A stretch of DNA of 64,000 bases, from contig NZ_JAHXZL010000003.1 in NCBI RefSeq assembly GCF_019429525.1, positions 186,001-250,000 of the forward strand, written 5' to 3'. Below, piece after piece: positions 25,161 through 34,078 of this stretch. Under the pieces are notes generated by a model that was given only the letters and a program-made list of their open reading frames with translations, was not told the DNA's origin and ran no database searches. The translations under genes and the position numbers were made by a program. This stretch comes from Sphingomonas folli. GTDB lineage: Bacteria > Pseudomonadota > Alphaproteobacteria > Sphingomonadales > Sphingomonadaceae. How positions within the stretch are numbered: position 1 is the stretch's first letter; every line of letters starts with the position of its first letter.

Positions 25161-25178
25161 ACCCCGGCGCACGCCGGG
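25161..25178. repeat. GC-rich hairpin (REP-like)
   Basis: CCCCGGCG-CA-CGCCGGGG forms an 8-bp hairpin in the gap between the CHASE2 and TpsB genes, followed by TCCAGTTGGGCGGA. A CCCCGGCG/CGCCGGGGTCCAG element of this form recurs in sphingomonad intergenic regions as I recall; only one clear copy was seen here. Confidence 0.45.
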
Positions 25179-25321
25179 GTCCAGTTGGGCGGACCTCCGT
25201 GAATCTAGCCCAGCGTGTCCCACCTCGACCGCGGCGTTCGCCGGGGCGGCAGCCGCGGGAAGGAGATGGCGCCCTGCCACGCTCGCGTCCGTGCCCGCCG
25301 CAACGTGCCTACCGTTAGGCA

Positions 25322-26980
25322 TCAGAACACCCGCGACAGCCGCAGCGAGATGCGCGGCCGGCGATTGCCAGTGTCGAACCGGTCGGCGTTGAGCGGGAAG
25401 GCGACCTCGACCATGCCGTCGAGCCGACCCGTGCCGCCACGCACGCCCAGCCCGGTCGACGCTAACGTCCCGCCGCCGAACCCGTCGCGCAGGTTGCCGA
25501 CATGGCCGCCGTCGACGAAGGCATAGCCCTGCGCGCGGTCGATCACGCCGGGCAGCACGCGACCGGCGTCGGCGCGCAGCTCGGCCGAGGCCATCGCCCC
25601 CTGGTCGCCGGTGCGCTCGGCATAATCATAGCCGCGCGCGAAGCCCGGCCCGCCCAGCCCGATCTCGGCGGTGGCGAGCAGCGGGCGCGAGGCGAGCTGC
25701 GCCGCGCCCGCCAGCACCGCGCTGAACGGGCCGCCGAGCCGCCGCGTATAGTCCATCTGCCACGTCGCCAGCACGAAGCGCGCGTCGCCGTCGGCGCGCG
25801 ACAGCAGCGCGTCGCCGGCCCGGCTCACCCCCGCGAGCGGCAGCCCGACCACGCCGGCCAGCTCGCCGCGCAGCGCGCCGCCCGCCACCTCCGCCTGGCC
25901 GTTGAGCGAGGCGGTGGCGGTGGCGAGTCGATCCCGCCGCAGCCGTACGCCCCTGAGCGTCTGCGTCACCGTCACCGCGCGCAGCTCGGCGCTGCCCCAC
26001 AGGCTGCGCGCGCGTGTGCGCACCAGCGCGCGCGCGTAGCTCACGGACAGGTCGCCGCTGCGGCCGACCACGTCGAGCGGCGTCAGCGCGGCGCCCGGGT
26101 GCGAACGCGCGATCGAGCCGGCCACCGCCACCACCGACCCGGCCGAGTCGACCGGCGCGGCGTAGCGCGCGCGCAGGAAGGCGAACTCGCTCGGCTCGAA
26201 CGGCGTCTGCGCGACGATCAGCGACAGCTCGTCGCCGTTCCCCGCCAGCCCGCGCAGGCTGGCGAGCAACGTGGAACGCACCGGGCCGACCTCGGCGCTG
26301 CCGCGGTTGTCGAGCTGCGCATAGGCGCTGGCGCGGTCGCTCGCGATCGTCACCAGCAGGATGCCGAAGCCGTCCTGGCGGACGTAGCGGGTCTCGGTCA
26401 CGCGCACGCCGGGCACGTCGCCGACCAGCAGCAGCGCGCGCTCGAGCATCTTCTGGGTGACCGCGCCGCGTCCGGTGAGCGCGTGGACCAGCAGCGTGTC
26501 GGCCGCCTCGCTGCGCGCCCCGATCACGCGCACCGCGTCGATCCGGCCGAGCTCGGCCTCGACCTGGAGCACGCCGTCCGCCATCGGCTGCGCCGCGACC
26601 GAGGCCGTGGCGAAGGGATAGCCGCGCGCGCGCACCGCGCCCGCGATCTGGCCGGCGAGCGTCGCCAGCGCGCCGCGGTCGAGCGCGCGGCCGATCACCG
26701 GCGCGGTCGCGGCGGCGAAGGCCGTGTCGGGGATACCCGCGGCGCCGCTCACCCGCACCGCGCGCACGGGCGGAGTGAGCGTCGTTCCCGCGGCGGCGCG
26801 GCTGGCGGCGTCTACCTCTGTCGGCGCCGCGCGCTCGGGCTGCTCGAGCGAGGGGCGCGGCAGCGCGCGCGCCGCGATCGTCGGGTCGGCGCGGTCGAGC
26901 GCGGTCTGCGCCGCCGCGGGTGCGCCCGCCAGCGCGGCGCTCCCCAGGAGCGTCAGACGGATCGTGGAAGTAGCTCGCAT
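25322..26980 (-). CDS. Two-partner secretion transporter, ShlB/FhaC/HecB family
   Basis: This 552-residue outer-membrane protein has a signal peptide to about 24 (LAGAPAAAQ) and POTRA-like domains at about 70-220 (VRAVRVSGAAGIPDTAFAAA, GYPFATASVAAQPMADGVLQ, VTETRYVRQDGFGILLV). A TpsB barrel follows to the C-terminal Phe (ISLRLSRVF), with VDGGHVGNLRDGFGG in the conserved last third. Such proteins export large TpsA exoproteins. No TpsA-type gene (TPS secretion domain) is seen in the window. The divergent FecR-domain protein at 27139 is exported but lacks a TPS domain, so the cargo is unknown. Confidence 0.85.
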   Translation of the reverse strand: MRATSTIRLTLLGSAALAGAPAAAQTALDRADPTIAARALPRPSLEQPERAAPTEVDAASRAAAGTTLTPPVRAVRVSGAAGIPDTAFAAATAPVIGRALDRGALATLAGQIAGAVRARGYPFATASVAAQPMADGVLQVEAELGRIDAVRVIGARSEAADTLLVHALTGRGAVTQKMLERALLLVGDVPGVRVTETRYVRQDGFGILLVTIASDRASAYAQLDNRGSAEVGPVRSTLLASLRGLAGNGDELSLIVAQTPFEPSEFAFLRARYAAPVDSAGSVVAVAGSIARSHPGAALTPLDVVGRSGDLSVSYARALVRTRARSLWGSAELRAVTVTQTLRGVRLRRDRLATATASLNGQAEVAGGALRGELAGVVGLPLAGVSRAGDALLSRADGDARFVLATWQMDYTRRLGGPFSAVLAGAAQLASRPLLATAEIGLGGPGFARGYDYAERTGDQGAMASAELRADAGRVLPGVIDRAQGYAFVDGGHVGNLRDGFGGGTLASTGLGVRGGTGRLDGMVEVAFPLNADRFDTGNRRPRISLRLSRVF

Positions 26981-27138
26981 GCGGACGCCCCTGTTGTCGC
27001 GGCGGACCTAGGCGGGGGCGGGTTCCGATTTGGTTACGACAACGGCGGCATTTCGCTAACCATCCGCTCTAAGTTGTTCGCAACGCTCTCCTTCTACTCG
27101 GCTGAGTCGGCACGCATGGCGCGCCGAGGGAGATTCAC

Positions 27139-29151
27139 ATGCGTAAGCCGATCCTGGCGCTGCTCGCCGCATCCACCGCGGGCATCGCGACCGCCGCGAG
27201 CGCCGGCCCTGCCGGCTGGCGGATCAGCGAGGCGATGGGCGACGTGCAGGTGACCCGCGCGGGCGTCTCCACGGTCGCGACGCGCGGCAGTGCGATCGCG
27301 GCGGGCGACACCGTCACCACCGCCAAGGGAGCGCGCGCGGTGCTGGTGCGCGGGACCGAGTTCATGCTGGTCGCGCCGGGCTCGCGGCTGACGCTGCCCG
27401 CCGCGACCGAGGCCAAGGGGATGACGCGGATCGTCGAGGAGTTCGGCAACGTCGTCTTCATGATCAAGAAGAAGATGACGCCGCACTTCGAGGTGCAGAC
27501 GCCGTATCTCGCCGCGGTGGTGAAGGGGACGACCTTCAGCGTGAGCGTCGGCGGCGGCGGCAGCGCGCTGCAGGTGATCGAGGGCGCGGTCGAGGTCGCC
27601 ACCAGCGACGGCGGCGCGCACGACCTGCTCACCCCCGGCGCGGTGGCGCAGGTGGGCGCGGGCGACCGCTTCCGCATGGCGATCGAGCGAGACGGCGTGC
27701 GCCGCGTGCTGGACTCGCCGGCGCGACCGCGCGAGACGCCCGCCCCCGCGCTGCCCGCGGCGGTGGAGATCGCCGCGGCGCCCGCGCCCAGCGACACCGC
27801 GCCGGACACCGCCGCCGCGGTCTCCGCGCCGACGCCGGTCGCCGCCCCCGCGCTCGCCGCCGCCGACCCGGTGGCCGCGCCCGCGGCGACCGACACGGTG
27901 GCCGCGCCCGCGACGGTCATCGCGGTGGCGGAGACGGTCTATGCCGCGCCGGTGGCGCTGGCCGACACCACGGGCGGGCTGGTCAAGGGCACCACGGCGC
28001 CGAGCGGCGGCGCGTCCGCGGCGCTCGCCGCGGTGGCGAGCGCGACCCGCACCGCGACCGAGGCGTCCACCGCGGCGGTGAAGGTGGTGGAGGTCGCCGC
28101 GGCGGTCGTGACCACGCGCGCCGAGCAGGCGAGCGCGAGCGCGACGGCGGCCAGGAGCGCGGCCGAGACCGCCGCCGCGGCCGAGGCCAAAGCGGGCGCC
28201 GAGCGCGCCGCGGCCGAGGCGGCGGCGCAGGCACAGGCGACCGAGGCGGCCGCCAAGGCCTCCGCGCTGGCCGCGGCGCAGGCCGGCGCGGAGCAGGAGC
28301 AGGCCGCGGCGGCGCGCGCGGCGGCGGCGTCTCAGGCCGAGGAGAGCGCCAGGGCGGCCCAGGCGGCGCAGGCGGCGCAGCAGCAGGTCGCCGCCGAGCA
28401 GGCGGCGCAGGCCGAGGCGCAGGCGCGCGCGATCGCCGACCAGGTAGCGGCAGCGGCGGCACAGGCGCAGGCCGAGGCGTCGGCGGCGTCTTCGGCGCAG
28501 GCAGCGCAGGCGGCGCAGCAGGCGGCGGCGGACGCGGCGGCGCGCGCCGCGGTGGCGGTGGCGCAGCAGAGCGCCGCGGAGGCGGCGGGCGATGCCGCGG
28601 CGCAGGCGACCGCTGCCCAGGCGGCGCAGGCAGCACAGGCCGCCGCGGCGGCGGCGCAGGCCCAGGCGGCGCAGGCGCAGACGCACGCCGAGGCCGAGGC
28701 CAAGGGCGCCGGCAACGCCGCCGCCGCGGCGCTCCAGGCGGCGATCCAGAAGGCCGCGCGCGACGCCGCCAAGGCACTCGCCGACGTCGCCGCGCAGAAG
28801 GCGGCGCAGGACGCCGCCCGCGCCGCGGACCAGGCGCAGAAGGCCGCCGACCAGGCCGCCAAGGCGGCCGCCGATCAGGCCGCCAAGGATGCCGAGAAGG
28901 CCGCGCGCGACGCCGACAAGGCCGCCAAGGACGCGGACAAGGCCGTGAAGGAGGCCGCGGACAAGGCTGCCAAGGCCGCGGCGGACGCCGCCAAGGAGCA
29001 GGAGAAGGCCGCGCGCGACGCGCAGAAGGCAGCCGACGACGCGGCGAAGGCCGCGCAGAAGGCAGCCGAGGACGCCGCCAAGAAGCCGCTTCCCGGCCCG
29101 CTCGATCCGCTCAAGCAGGTGGTGGACCTCTTGTTACCCAAGAAGCCCTGA
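27139..29151 (+). CDS. FecR-domain protein with very long Ala/Lys-rich helical tail
   Basis: This 670-residue exported protein has a signal peptide to about 22 and a FecR domain at about 25-185 (GDVQVTRAGVSTVATRGSAI, DTVTTAKGARAVLVRGTEFM, VQTPYLAAVVKGTTFSVSV, LQVIEGAVEVATSDGG). A Pro/Ala linker leads to a tail of about 370 residues made almost wholly of Ala, Gln, Glu, then Ala, Lys, Asp (AAQAAQAAQQQ, later KAAKDADKAAKDADKA), and a C-terminal hydrophobic LKQVVDLLLPKK. The tail should form a long single helix or coiled coil, perhaps spanning the periplasm or binding peptidoglycan. It is divergent from the TpsB gene. Shine-Dalgarno GGGAG. Confidence 0.85.
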   Translation: MRKPILALLAASTAGIATAASAGPAGWRISEAMGDVQVTRAGVSTVATRGSAIAAGDTVTTAKGARAVLVRGTEFMLVAPGSRLTLPAATEAKGMTRIVEEFGNVVFMIKKKMTPHFEVQTPYLAAVVKGTTFSVSVGGGGSALQVIEGAVEVATSDGGAHDLLTPGAVAQVGAGDRFRMAIERDGVRRVLDSPARPRETPAPALPAAVEIAAAPAPSDTAPDTAAAVSAPTPVAAPALAAADPVAAPAATDTVAAPATVIAVAETVYAAPVALADTTGGLVKGTTAPSGGASAALAAVASATRTATEASTAAVKVVEVAAAVVTTRAEQASASATAARSAAETAAAAEAKAGAERAAAEAAAQAQATEAAAKASALAAAQAGAEQEQAAAARAAAASQAEESARAAQAAQAAQQQVAAEQAAQAEAQARAIADQVAAAAAQAQAEASAASSAQAAQAAQQAAADAAARAAVAVAQQSAAEAAGDAAAQATAAQAAQAAQAAAAAAQAQAAQAQTHAEAEAKGAGNAAAAALQAAIQKAARDAAKALADVAAQKAAQDAARAADQAQKAADQAAKAAADQAAKDAEKAARDADKAAKDADKAVKEAADKAAKAAADAAKEQEKAARDAQKAADDAAKAAQKAAEDAAKKPLPGPLDPLKQVVDLLLPKKP

Positions 29152-29699
29152 CGTCGATATACACCTGGAGCGATGGCGCCGACCGCCCCTCCGGCGGAGG
29201 TCGGTGACCCGGTAGCCGCGCGTCGACACCACGTCGTGCGCTGACGAGGGCGGCTCGAGCCGGTCACTGACCTTCTCCATCCCGGCCGCCATCGCGTCGC
29301 CGGCCTGTCGATGCCCGTGAAGGTCAGCGATTGTCCGGCATCGGCTCCGACAGCGTCGGCGCTCCCCACGCGGCGTCAGCCTCGAACATGGCGCATCCAC
29401 GCTCCCGAAACATCTCTAACGCGATCGGGCGAATGAACGCGCACGAGCACGGCCGACGGCCCGAAGGGGCTCCGATGCGCCTCCTGTCATGGTCGAGATG
29501 CGCAAGTTCTGGCAGATCGCCCGACGACGATCACTCGCCCTTCATCTCTGCCTGAGCGACCGCTTCGCCCATCTCCCAAAAGTTCCGAGCACGCACGAAT
29601 ATTTAGTTTCATTGCGCCGTGCATCCGCCCGCGGGCGGCGGCCGTAGCTCCGCTCGCCTGCGCCACAAGAAGGCACGTGGGCCAAGGGAGGTGCCGAAC
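29152..29699. other. Intergenic stretch without recognised gene
   Basis: About 550 bp between the FecR-domain gene and the first ferritin-like gene. Frames on both strands are short and unconvincing. The last 130 bp are relatively AT-rich (AATATTTAGTTTCATT near 29598) and probably hold the promoter for the ferritin-like gene. No EcfG-type promoter was found. Confidence 0.4.
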
Positions 29700-30677
29700 A
29701 TGACACAGCAGGACCTGGTGATCGAGGCGCTCGACGCGCGCAGTCAGCGACGCACCGACAGGCGCGCGCTCTTCACCGCAGCGCTCGGCGTGGCCGCCGT
29801 GGGCTCTGCGTTCGCCTACGCTAACCCTGCTCTGGCGCAGACCAGCGTCACGGACGCCGACGTACTGAACTTCGCGCTCAACCTCGAGTATCTCGAGGCG
29901 CAATTCTACCTGTACGCGGTCAACGGCACCGGACTGCCATCGACCCTGACCGGCAGCGGCAGCACCGCCGGCGGCACCGTGACGGGCGGCGCCAAGGTGG
30001 ACTTCTCGGGCGATCCCAACGTCGGCGCCTATGCGCGCGAGATCGCGGCGGACGAGCAGGCGCACGTCAACTTCCTGCGCACCGCGCTCGGGTCGTCGGC
30101 GGTGGCGATGCCCAACATCAACATCTCCGGCGAGGCCGACGGCCCGTTCACCGCGGCGGCGCGCGCCGCCGGCGTGGTCGGCGCGAACGCGACCTTCAAC
30201 CCCTATGCCGACCCGACCAGCTTCCTGCTCGGCGCCTTCATCTTCGAGGACGTCGGCGTGACCGCCTACAAGGGCGCCGCGCCGCTGCTGAGCAACAAGA
30301 CCTTCCTGGAGGCCGCGGCGGGCATCCTCGCGGTCGAGGCCTATCACGCCGCGATCGTCCGCACGACGCTGTACGCCAAGGGCGTGCCCGCGCTGATCCA
30401 GGCGACCGAGCAGATCTCGGGGGCGCGCGACGCGCTCGACGGCAGCCCGACCGAGGATCAGGTCCGCGGCATCGCCCCCGACGACGACCAGGGCATCGCG
30501 CCGACCGGCAGCGGCGCCACGCTGACCTCGAACATCGTGCCGCTGAACGCCAACGGCCTCGCCTACAGCCGAACCACCGGACAGGTGCTCAACATCGTCT
30601 ACCTCGACGCCGGCACCGCGACCATGGGCGGGTTCTTCCCCAACGGCGTCAACGGCAACATCCGATCGACCACGTGA
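29700..30677 (+). CDS. Exported ferritin-like (desiccation-related) protein 1
   Basis: This 325-residue exported protein has a Tat-like or Sec signal at about 20-48 ([20 protein letters not shown], then ANPALAQ). The ferritin-like four-helix domain follows, with [54 protein letters not shown] [17 protein letters not shown] and [19 protein letters not shown]. Glu and His in these helices suit a di-metal site, as in the Ferritin_2/desiccation-related family. It starts at ATG 29700 with GGGAGG. A second copy follows after 55 bp. The in vivo role is unknown. Confidence 0.87.
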   Translation: MTQQDLVIEALDARSQRRTDRRALFTAALGVAAVGSAFAYANPALAQTSVTDADVLNFALNLEYLEAQFYLYAVNGTGLPSTLTGSGSTAGGTVTGGAKVDFSGDPNVGAYAREIAADEQAHVNFLRTALGSSAVAMPNINISGEADGPFTAAARAAGVVGANATFNPYADPTSFLLGAFIFEDVGVTAYKGAAPLLSNKTFLEAAAGILAVEAYHAAIVRTTLYAKGVPALIQATEQISGARDALDGSPTEDQVRGIAPDDDQGIAPTGSGATLTSNIVPLNANGLAYSRTTGQVLNIVYLDAGTATMGGFFPNGVNGNIRSTT

Positions 30678-30732
30678 GCGTGGGGCCGCTTCCCGGCATC
30701 CCCGTCTCTCCTCCATCACAGGAACCACGCAC

Positions 30733-31743
30733 ATGATCGATCATCGCAAGGCCCTCGACCTGCTCGCCGCGGCGGACACGCGCCGCGCGGCGCGGCGCCG
30801 CTTCCTCAAGGTGGCGGGCGGCGGCACGCTCGCGCTCGGCAGCGCCAGCCTGCTGGCCGGCTGCTTCGACTCCGAGGAGGACGACGCTCCCAGTCCCACG
30901 CCGACGCCGACCCCCACCCCCGCCGCGGTGACGGACAGCGACATCCTCAACCTCGCGCTCAACCTCGAATATCTCGAGGCGCAATATTATCTGTTCGCCG
31001 TCAACGGCAGCGGGCTGGCGGCCAACCTGACCGCGAGCGGCACGGGCACCGCGGGCGGCAGCGTCACCGGCGGCGCGAAGGTGGACTTCTCGGGGGACGC
31101 CCTCGTCGGCGCCTATGCCCGCGAGATCGCGGCGGACGAGGCGGCGCACGTCAATTTCCTTCGCGCGGCGCTCGGCTCCGCCGCGATCGCCATGCCCAAC
31201 ATCAACATCTCCGGTGACTCGAGCGGGGCGTTCACCGCCGCGGCGCGGGCGGCGGGCGTGATCGGCTCGAGCGAGACCTTCAACCCTTATTCCTCGCCCG
31301 AGAACTTCCTGCTGGGAGCGTATCTGTTCGAGGACGTCGGCGTCACCGCCTACAAGGGCGCCGCGCCGCTGCTCTCGAGCAAGGTCTTCCTCGAGGCCGC
31401 CGCGGGCATCCTCGCCGCCGAGGCCTATCACGCCGGCCTGGTGCGGACGGTCCTCTACGCCAAGGGCATCTCCACCCCCGCGCTGATCACGGCGACCACC
31501 AAGATCTCCGACGCGCGCGACGCGCTCGACCAGGGGAGCGACACGGACCAGGGCCTCGTCGGAACGAACGGCGCCGCCAATCTCGTGCCCGCCGACGCGG
31601 ACGCGATCGCCTACAGCCGCAACAGCCGCCAGGTGCACAACATCGTCTACCTCAACGCCACCGGCGCCAATCTGAACGGCGGCGGTTTCTTCCCCAACGG
31701 GACGAACAACCCCAACCCGACGCTGCGAGTGGGCCTGCCCTGA
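30733..31743 (+). CDS. Exported ferritin-like (desiccation-related) lipoprotein 2
   Basis: This 336-residue paralogue of the preceding protein has a twin-arginine-like start (RRAARRRFLKVAGGGTLALG) and then LLAGC, a lipobox, so it is probably anchored as a lipoprotein. A (PT)n linker follows (SPTPTPTPTPAAV). The ferritin-like domain has [58 protein letters not shown] and AGILAAEAYHAGLVRTVLY. The high identity in the core points to a local duplication, with the two copies now differing in anchoring. Both precede a beta-barrel gene on the same strand. Confidence 0.87.
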   Translation: MIDHRKALDLLAAADTRRAARRRFLKVAGGGTLALGSASLLAGCFDSEEDDAPSPTPTPTPTPAAVTDSDILNLALNLEYLEAQYYLFAVNGSGLAANLTASGTGTAGGSVTGGAKVDFSGDALVGAYAREIAADEAAHVNFLRAALGSAAIAMPNINISGDSSGAFTAAARAAGVIGSSETFNPYSSPENFLLGAYLFEDVGVTAYKGAAPLLSSKVFLEAAAGILAAEAYHAGLVRTVLYAKGISTPALITATTKISDARDALDQGSDTDQGLVGTNGAANLVPADADAIAYSRNSRQVHNIVYLNATGANLNGGGFFPNGTNNPNPTLRVGLP

Positions 31744-31830
31744 GCCGGGGCGCTCGCCGACGACGGACATGATGACGGTGCGGGGGGAGGCAGCGGCCTC
31801 CTCCCGATCACGATTTCAAGGGAGTGAGAC

Positions 31831-32676
31831 ATGAAGGTGATCGGATTGACGGGTGCGGCGCTGCTCGCCGCCTTCGCGGTGCCGGCGACGGCGCAGGAGA
31901 GCGACGGCGGCTTCAACGGCATCTATGTCGGCGCGGCCGGCGGCTACGACGTCCAGCCCAATGACGGCGGCACCTCACGCGTGCTGTTCGACCGCAACCT
32001 GGACGGGCAATATGGCGATGTCGTGCGCACCGGCTCGGGCGCCGACGCGTTCGGCCCGGGCTTCTGCGGCGGCCAGGCCGCCAACCAGCTCAGCCCGGCG
32101 AACGGCGGTCGCTGCACCAACGACAAGGACGACTGGGCCTATTACGGGCGGATCGGCTTCGACGCGCAGCGCGGCCGCGTCGTCGTCGGCGTGGTGGGCG
32201 AGTTCGGCACGACGAACATCACCGATGGCGTGAGCGCCTTCTCCAGCACGCCCGCGAGCTACGTGTTCAACCGTGGCATCGACTGGGAGGCAGGCGTCCG
32301 CGCCCGCGCGGGCTACACGCCGAACGACACCACGCTGTTCTACGGGGCGTTCGGCCCGGGCTACGCGCGGATCGATCGCGCGTTCGGCTCGACCAACGCG
32401 ACCAACACGTTCGATGGCACCGGCAAGCGCAACCAGTTCGGCTTCCAGGCGGGTGGCGGCATCGAGCAGCGGCTCGGCCGGCATTTCTCGGTCGGGCTGG
32501 AATATATCTACCATCAGTATCGTGACGACGATTACGTCGTCCGCGCCGCCGGCCCCGCGGGCACGCCCTTCACCAACGCCAACAACGGCGGCAGCGCGTC
32601 GGGCACGGACTTCATCCGCAGCGACGACAAGTTCCGCTGGCACTCGCTGCGCGCCACCGCCGCTTTCCGCTTCTGA
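31831..32676 (+). CDS. Outer-membrane beta-barrel protein
   Basis: This 281-residue protein has a signal peptide to about 21 (FAVPATAQ), then FNGIYVGAAGGYDVQPND, alternating amphipathic strands, GRIGFDAQRGRVVVGVVGEF, FSVGLEYIYHQYRDDDYV and a C-terminal Phe (RATAAFRF). This is an OmpA/Omp25-like eight- to ten-stranded barrel. It is 87 bp after the second ferritin-like gene and has a strong AAGGGAGTG ribosome-binding site. It may be cotranscribed with them. A strong hairpin follows. Confidence 0.85.
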   Translation: MKVIGLTGAALLAAFAVPATAQESDGGFNGIYVGAAGGYDVQPNDGGTSRVLFDRNLDGQYGDVVRTGSGADAFGPGFCGGQAANQLSPANGGRCTNDKDDWAYYGRIGFDAQRGRVVVGVVGEFGTTNITDGVSAFSSTPASYVFNRGIDWEAGVRARAGYTPNDTTLFYGAFGPGYARIDRAFGSTNATNTFDGTGKRNQFGFQAGGGIEQRLGRHFSVGLEYIYHQYRDDDYVVRAAGPAGTPFTNANNGGSASGTDFIRSDDKFRWHSLRATAAFRF

Positions 32677-32679
32677 CAA

Positions 32680-32728
32680 CGGCCGAGCACGCCGCTGCGC
32701 CCCCGCGGGTCGCGGCGGCGCTCGGCCG
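32680..32728 (+). terminator. Strong GC hairpin after beta-barrel gene
   Basis: CGGCCGAGC (32680-32688) pairs with GCTCGGCCG (32720-32728), and inside it CGCCGC pairs with GCGGCG. It begins 3 bp after the stop. It lacks a T-tract but is placed like a terminator. Confidence 0.5.
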
Positions 32729-32756
32729 GGCGCGCGTCTCTCGAAAGGCCGGTCCG

Positions 32757-33032
32757 TTGAGCCGATATCGCGTCAAACGCAAGCTTCTGCTCGACGGCGG
32801 CCGCCGGGTGCTGCTGTACTTCTGGGGCCATGAGACCGCGGCGCGGATCCACAACCTGGAATGCCTCGACGAGAAGAACGAGCTGGTCTGGCGCGCCGCG
32901 CTGCCGCCCTCCGAGATCCCCGACTGTTTCGTGTCGATCGAACGCGACGGAGACGCGTTAGCGGCTCACACGTTCAGCGGACATCGCCTGATCATCTGTT
33001 CGACGTCGGGAGCGACCTTGGCGTCGGCGTGA
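32757..33032 (+). CDS. Small hypothetical protein
   Basis: This 91-residue soluble protein was not recognised. It is predicted beta-rich: YRVKRKLLLDGGRRVLLYFW, ARIHNLECLDEKNELVWRAA, DCFVSIERDGDALAAHTFSG and HRLIICSTSGATL read like successive strands of one propeller blade. Starts at TTG 32757, after a weak AAAGG. Located alone after a hairpin. Confidence 0.55.
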   Translation: MSRYRVKRKLLLDGGRRVLLYFWGHETAARIHNLECLDEKNELVWRAALPPSEIPDCFVSIERDGDALAAHTFSGHRLIICSTSGATLASA

Positions 33033-33133
33033 CGGGTGCCGCGGACGACGATCGCGTTCAGCAGAAGCGCATCAGGGACGACGACGATCAGATATCGAGC
33101 GTAGCTCGAATGATCGACGCCGACACCTGATCA

Positions 33134-33289
33134 TCAGAAGTCGAGACCTCGCCGCTCCACCTCGGCTGCAAGAAGATCCAGGCGGGGATCATGCGACTCG
33201 TAGGTCAGCTTCATCCATTCGGTGAGCAGCTCCTGATCGGTCCAGCCGGCAAGCTCGTCGGAGGTTGGCACTGATACGGGGTCTTCCAT
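33134..33289 (-). CDS. Small acidic hypothetical protein
   Basis: This 51-residue frame reads MEDPVSVPTSDELAGWTDQE, then LLTEWMKLTYESHDPRLDLL and ends AAEVERRGLDF. The composition is natural (Glu, Leu, Trp) and unlike a chance GC-rich frame. AGGGTGG precedes the ATG. Family not recognised. Confidence 0.5.
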   Translation of the reverse strand: MEDPVSVPTSDELAGWTDQELLTEWMKLTYESHDPRLDLLAAEVERRGLDF

Positions 33290-33599
33290 CGAGCCACCCT
33301 AGGCCAGATTCCCTCCGACGCAAGAACGGCGTCCCGCGCCCGGTCGCGACACGGATGAGGCCGCGACGATCGACGGCAGCCTCGGGAGGTGACCTCCCGG
33401 ACGCCAACTGGTTGGTCACAGGCGGGAGACCCACCTGGATTAATCCCTGCCCGTCTTTACCTGTCACGTTCCGGCACATACCGCCAGGACGTAGCCCACC
33501 TCGCGCCTGGCCGCCGAGGGCGCCGGCCTTTCCAGCCGGCGACGTGCTCCCGACCGTGCGCCCGCCGTCCTCCCCCCTCCGCGCGAGACAGCTGCGCCG
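33290..33599. other. Intergenic stretch without recognised gene
   Basis: No supported gene or repeat was seen. Frames here are Pro/Arg-rich shadows. The promoter of the following secreted-protein gene is at the right end. Confidence 0.4.
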
Positions 33600-33624
33600 G
33601 GAACAAAGCCGCGTTCACGACGCT
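33600..33624 (+). promoter_or_regulatory. EcfG-like promoter candidate
   Basis: GGAAC (33600-33604), 16 bases, CGCT (33621-33624) matches the EcfG consensus GGAAC-N16/17-CGTT with one mismatch, 36 bp before the ATG of the small secreted protein. Confidence 0.4.
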
Positions 33625-33660
33625 CAACTCATGAGCGGGCGGTCGTGACGGAGGACGTCA

Positions 33661-33945
33661 ATGATTATGTCTCGCCTGACCATGGGTGCCGTTGCCACCC
33701 TACCGTTCGTCGTCGCGATGCCGGCCTGCGCGGAGAGTGGTCCGTTCGGTGTCGCGCCGGTCGCCGCCGTGGAGCTGCACGACGCACGCGGGGGCTATTC
33801 CCTCACACGAGGCGAGGTGCGGCAGATGGTGCGCGACCAGCTCGCGGCCTATGATCGACAGACTGGCCAGATCGCGGTGGTCACGTTCGACAATTGGTCG
33901 TTCGACGTCGGGCTGCCGCTGATCGCGGCCAATATCGGCAGATAG
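33661..33945 (+). CDS. Small secreted hypothetical protein
   Basis: This 94-residue protein has a signal peptide (MGAVATLPFVVAMPACAESG) and a mature part with YSLTRGEVRQMVRDQLAAYD and IAVVTFDNWSFDVGLPL. Not recognised. GGAGG lies 6 bp before the ATG at 33661. A second Met three residues in is an alternative start. Probably stress-induced if the EcfG-like promoter upstream is real. Confidence 0.65.
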   Translation: MIMSRLTMGAVATLPFVVAMPACAESGPFGVAPVAAVELHDARGGYSLTRGEVRQMVRDQLAAYDRQTGQIAVVTFDNWSFDVGLPLIAANIGR

Positions 33946-34078
33946 CCGAGCTGGTGAACGCCGCGGGATCGATCGCGGGCGAGCGCGCCTCATATCGCCG
34001 ATGATGAGCGCGTGCGGGACACACGCCGTGCGGTCCCGCAGCCTCTCCGGGGCACGCGGCGATCGGGGCGTCACGTCC

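Noticed and set aside
27094..28686. Arg/Leu/Gly-rich minus-strand frame over the FecR gene
   Set aside because: It is the complement of the Ala-rich repeat codons and has no independent signal.
28100..29100. Repetitive GCC/GCG tracts that might suggest a satellite or CRISPR array
   Set aside because: The repeats are in frame, variable in length and encode the Ala-rich tail. There are no constant repeat/spacer units.
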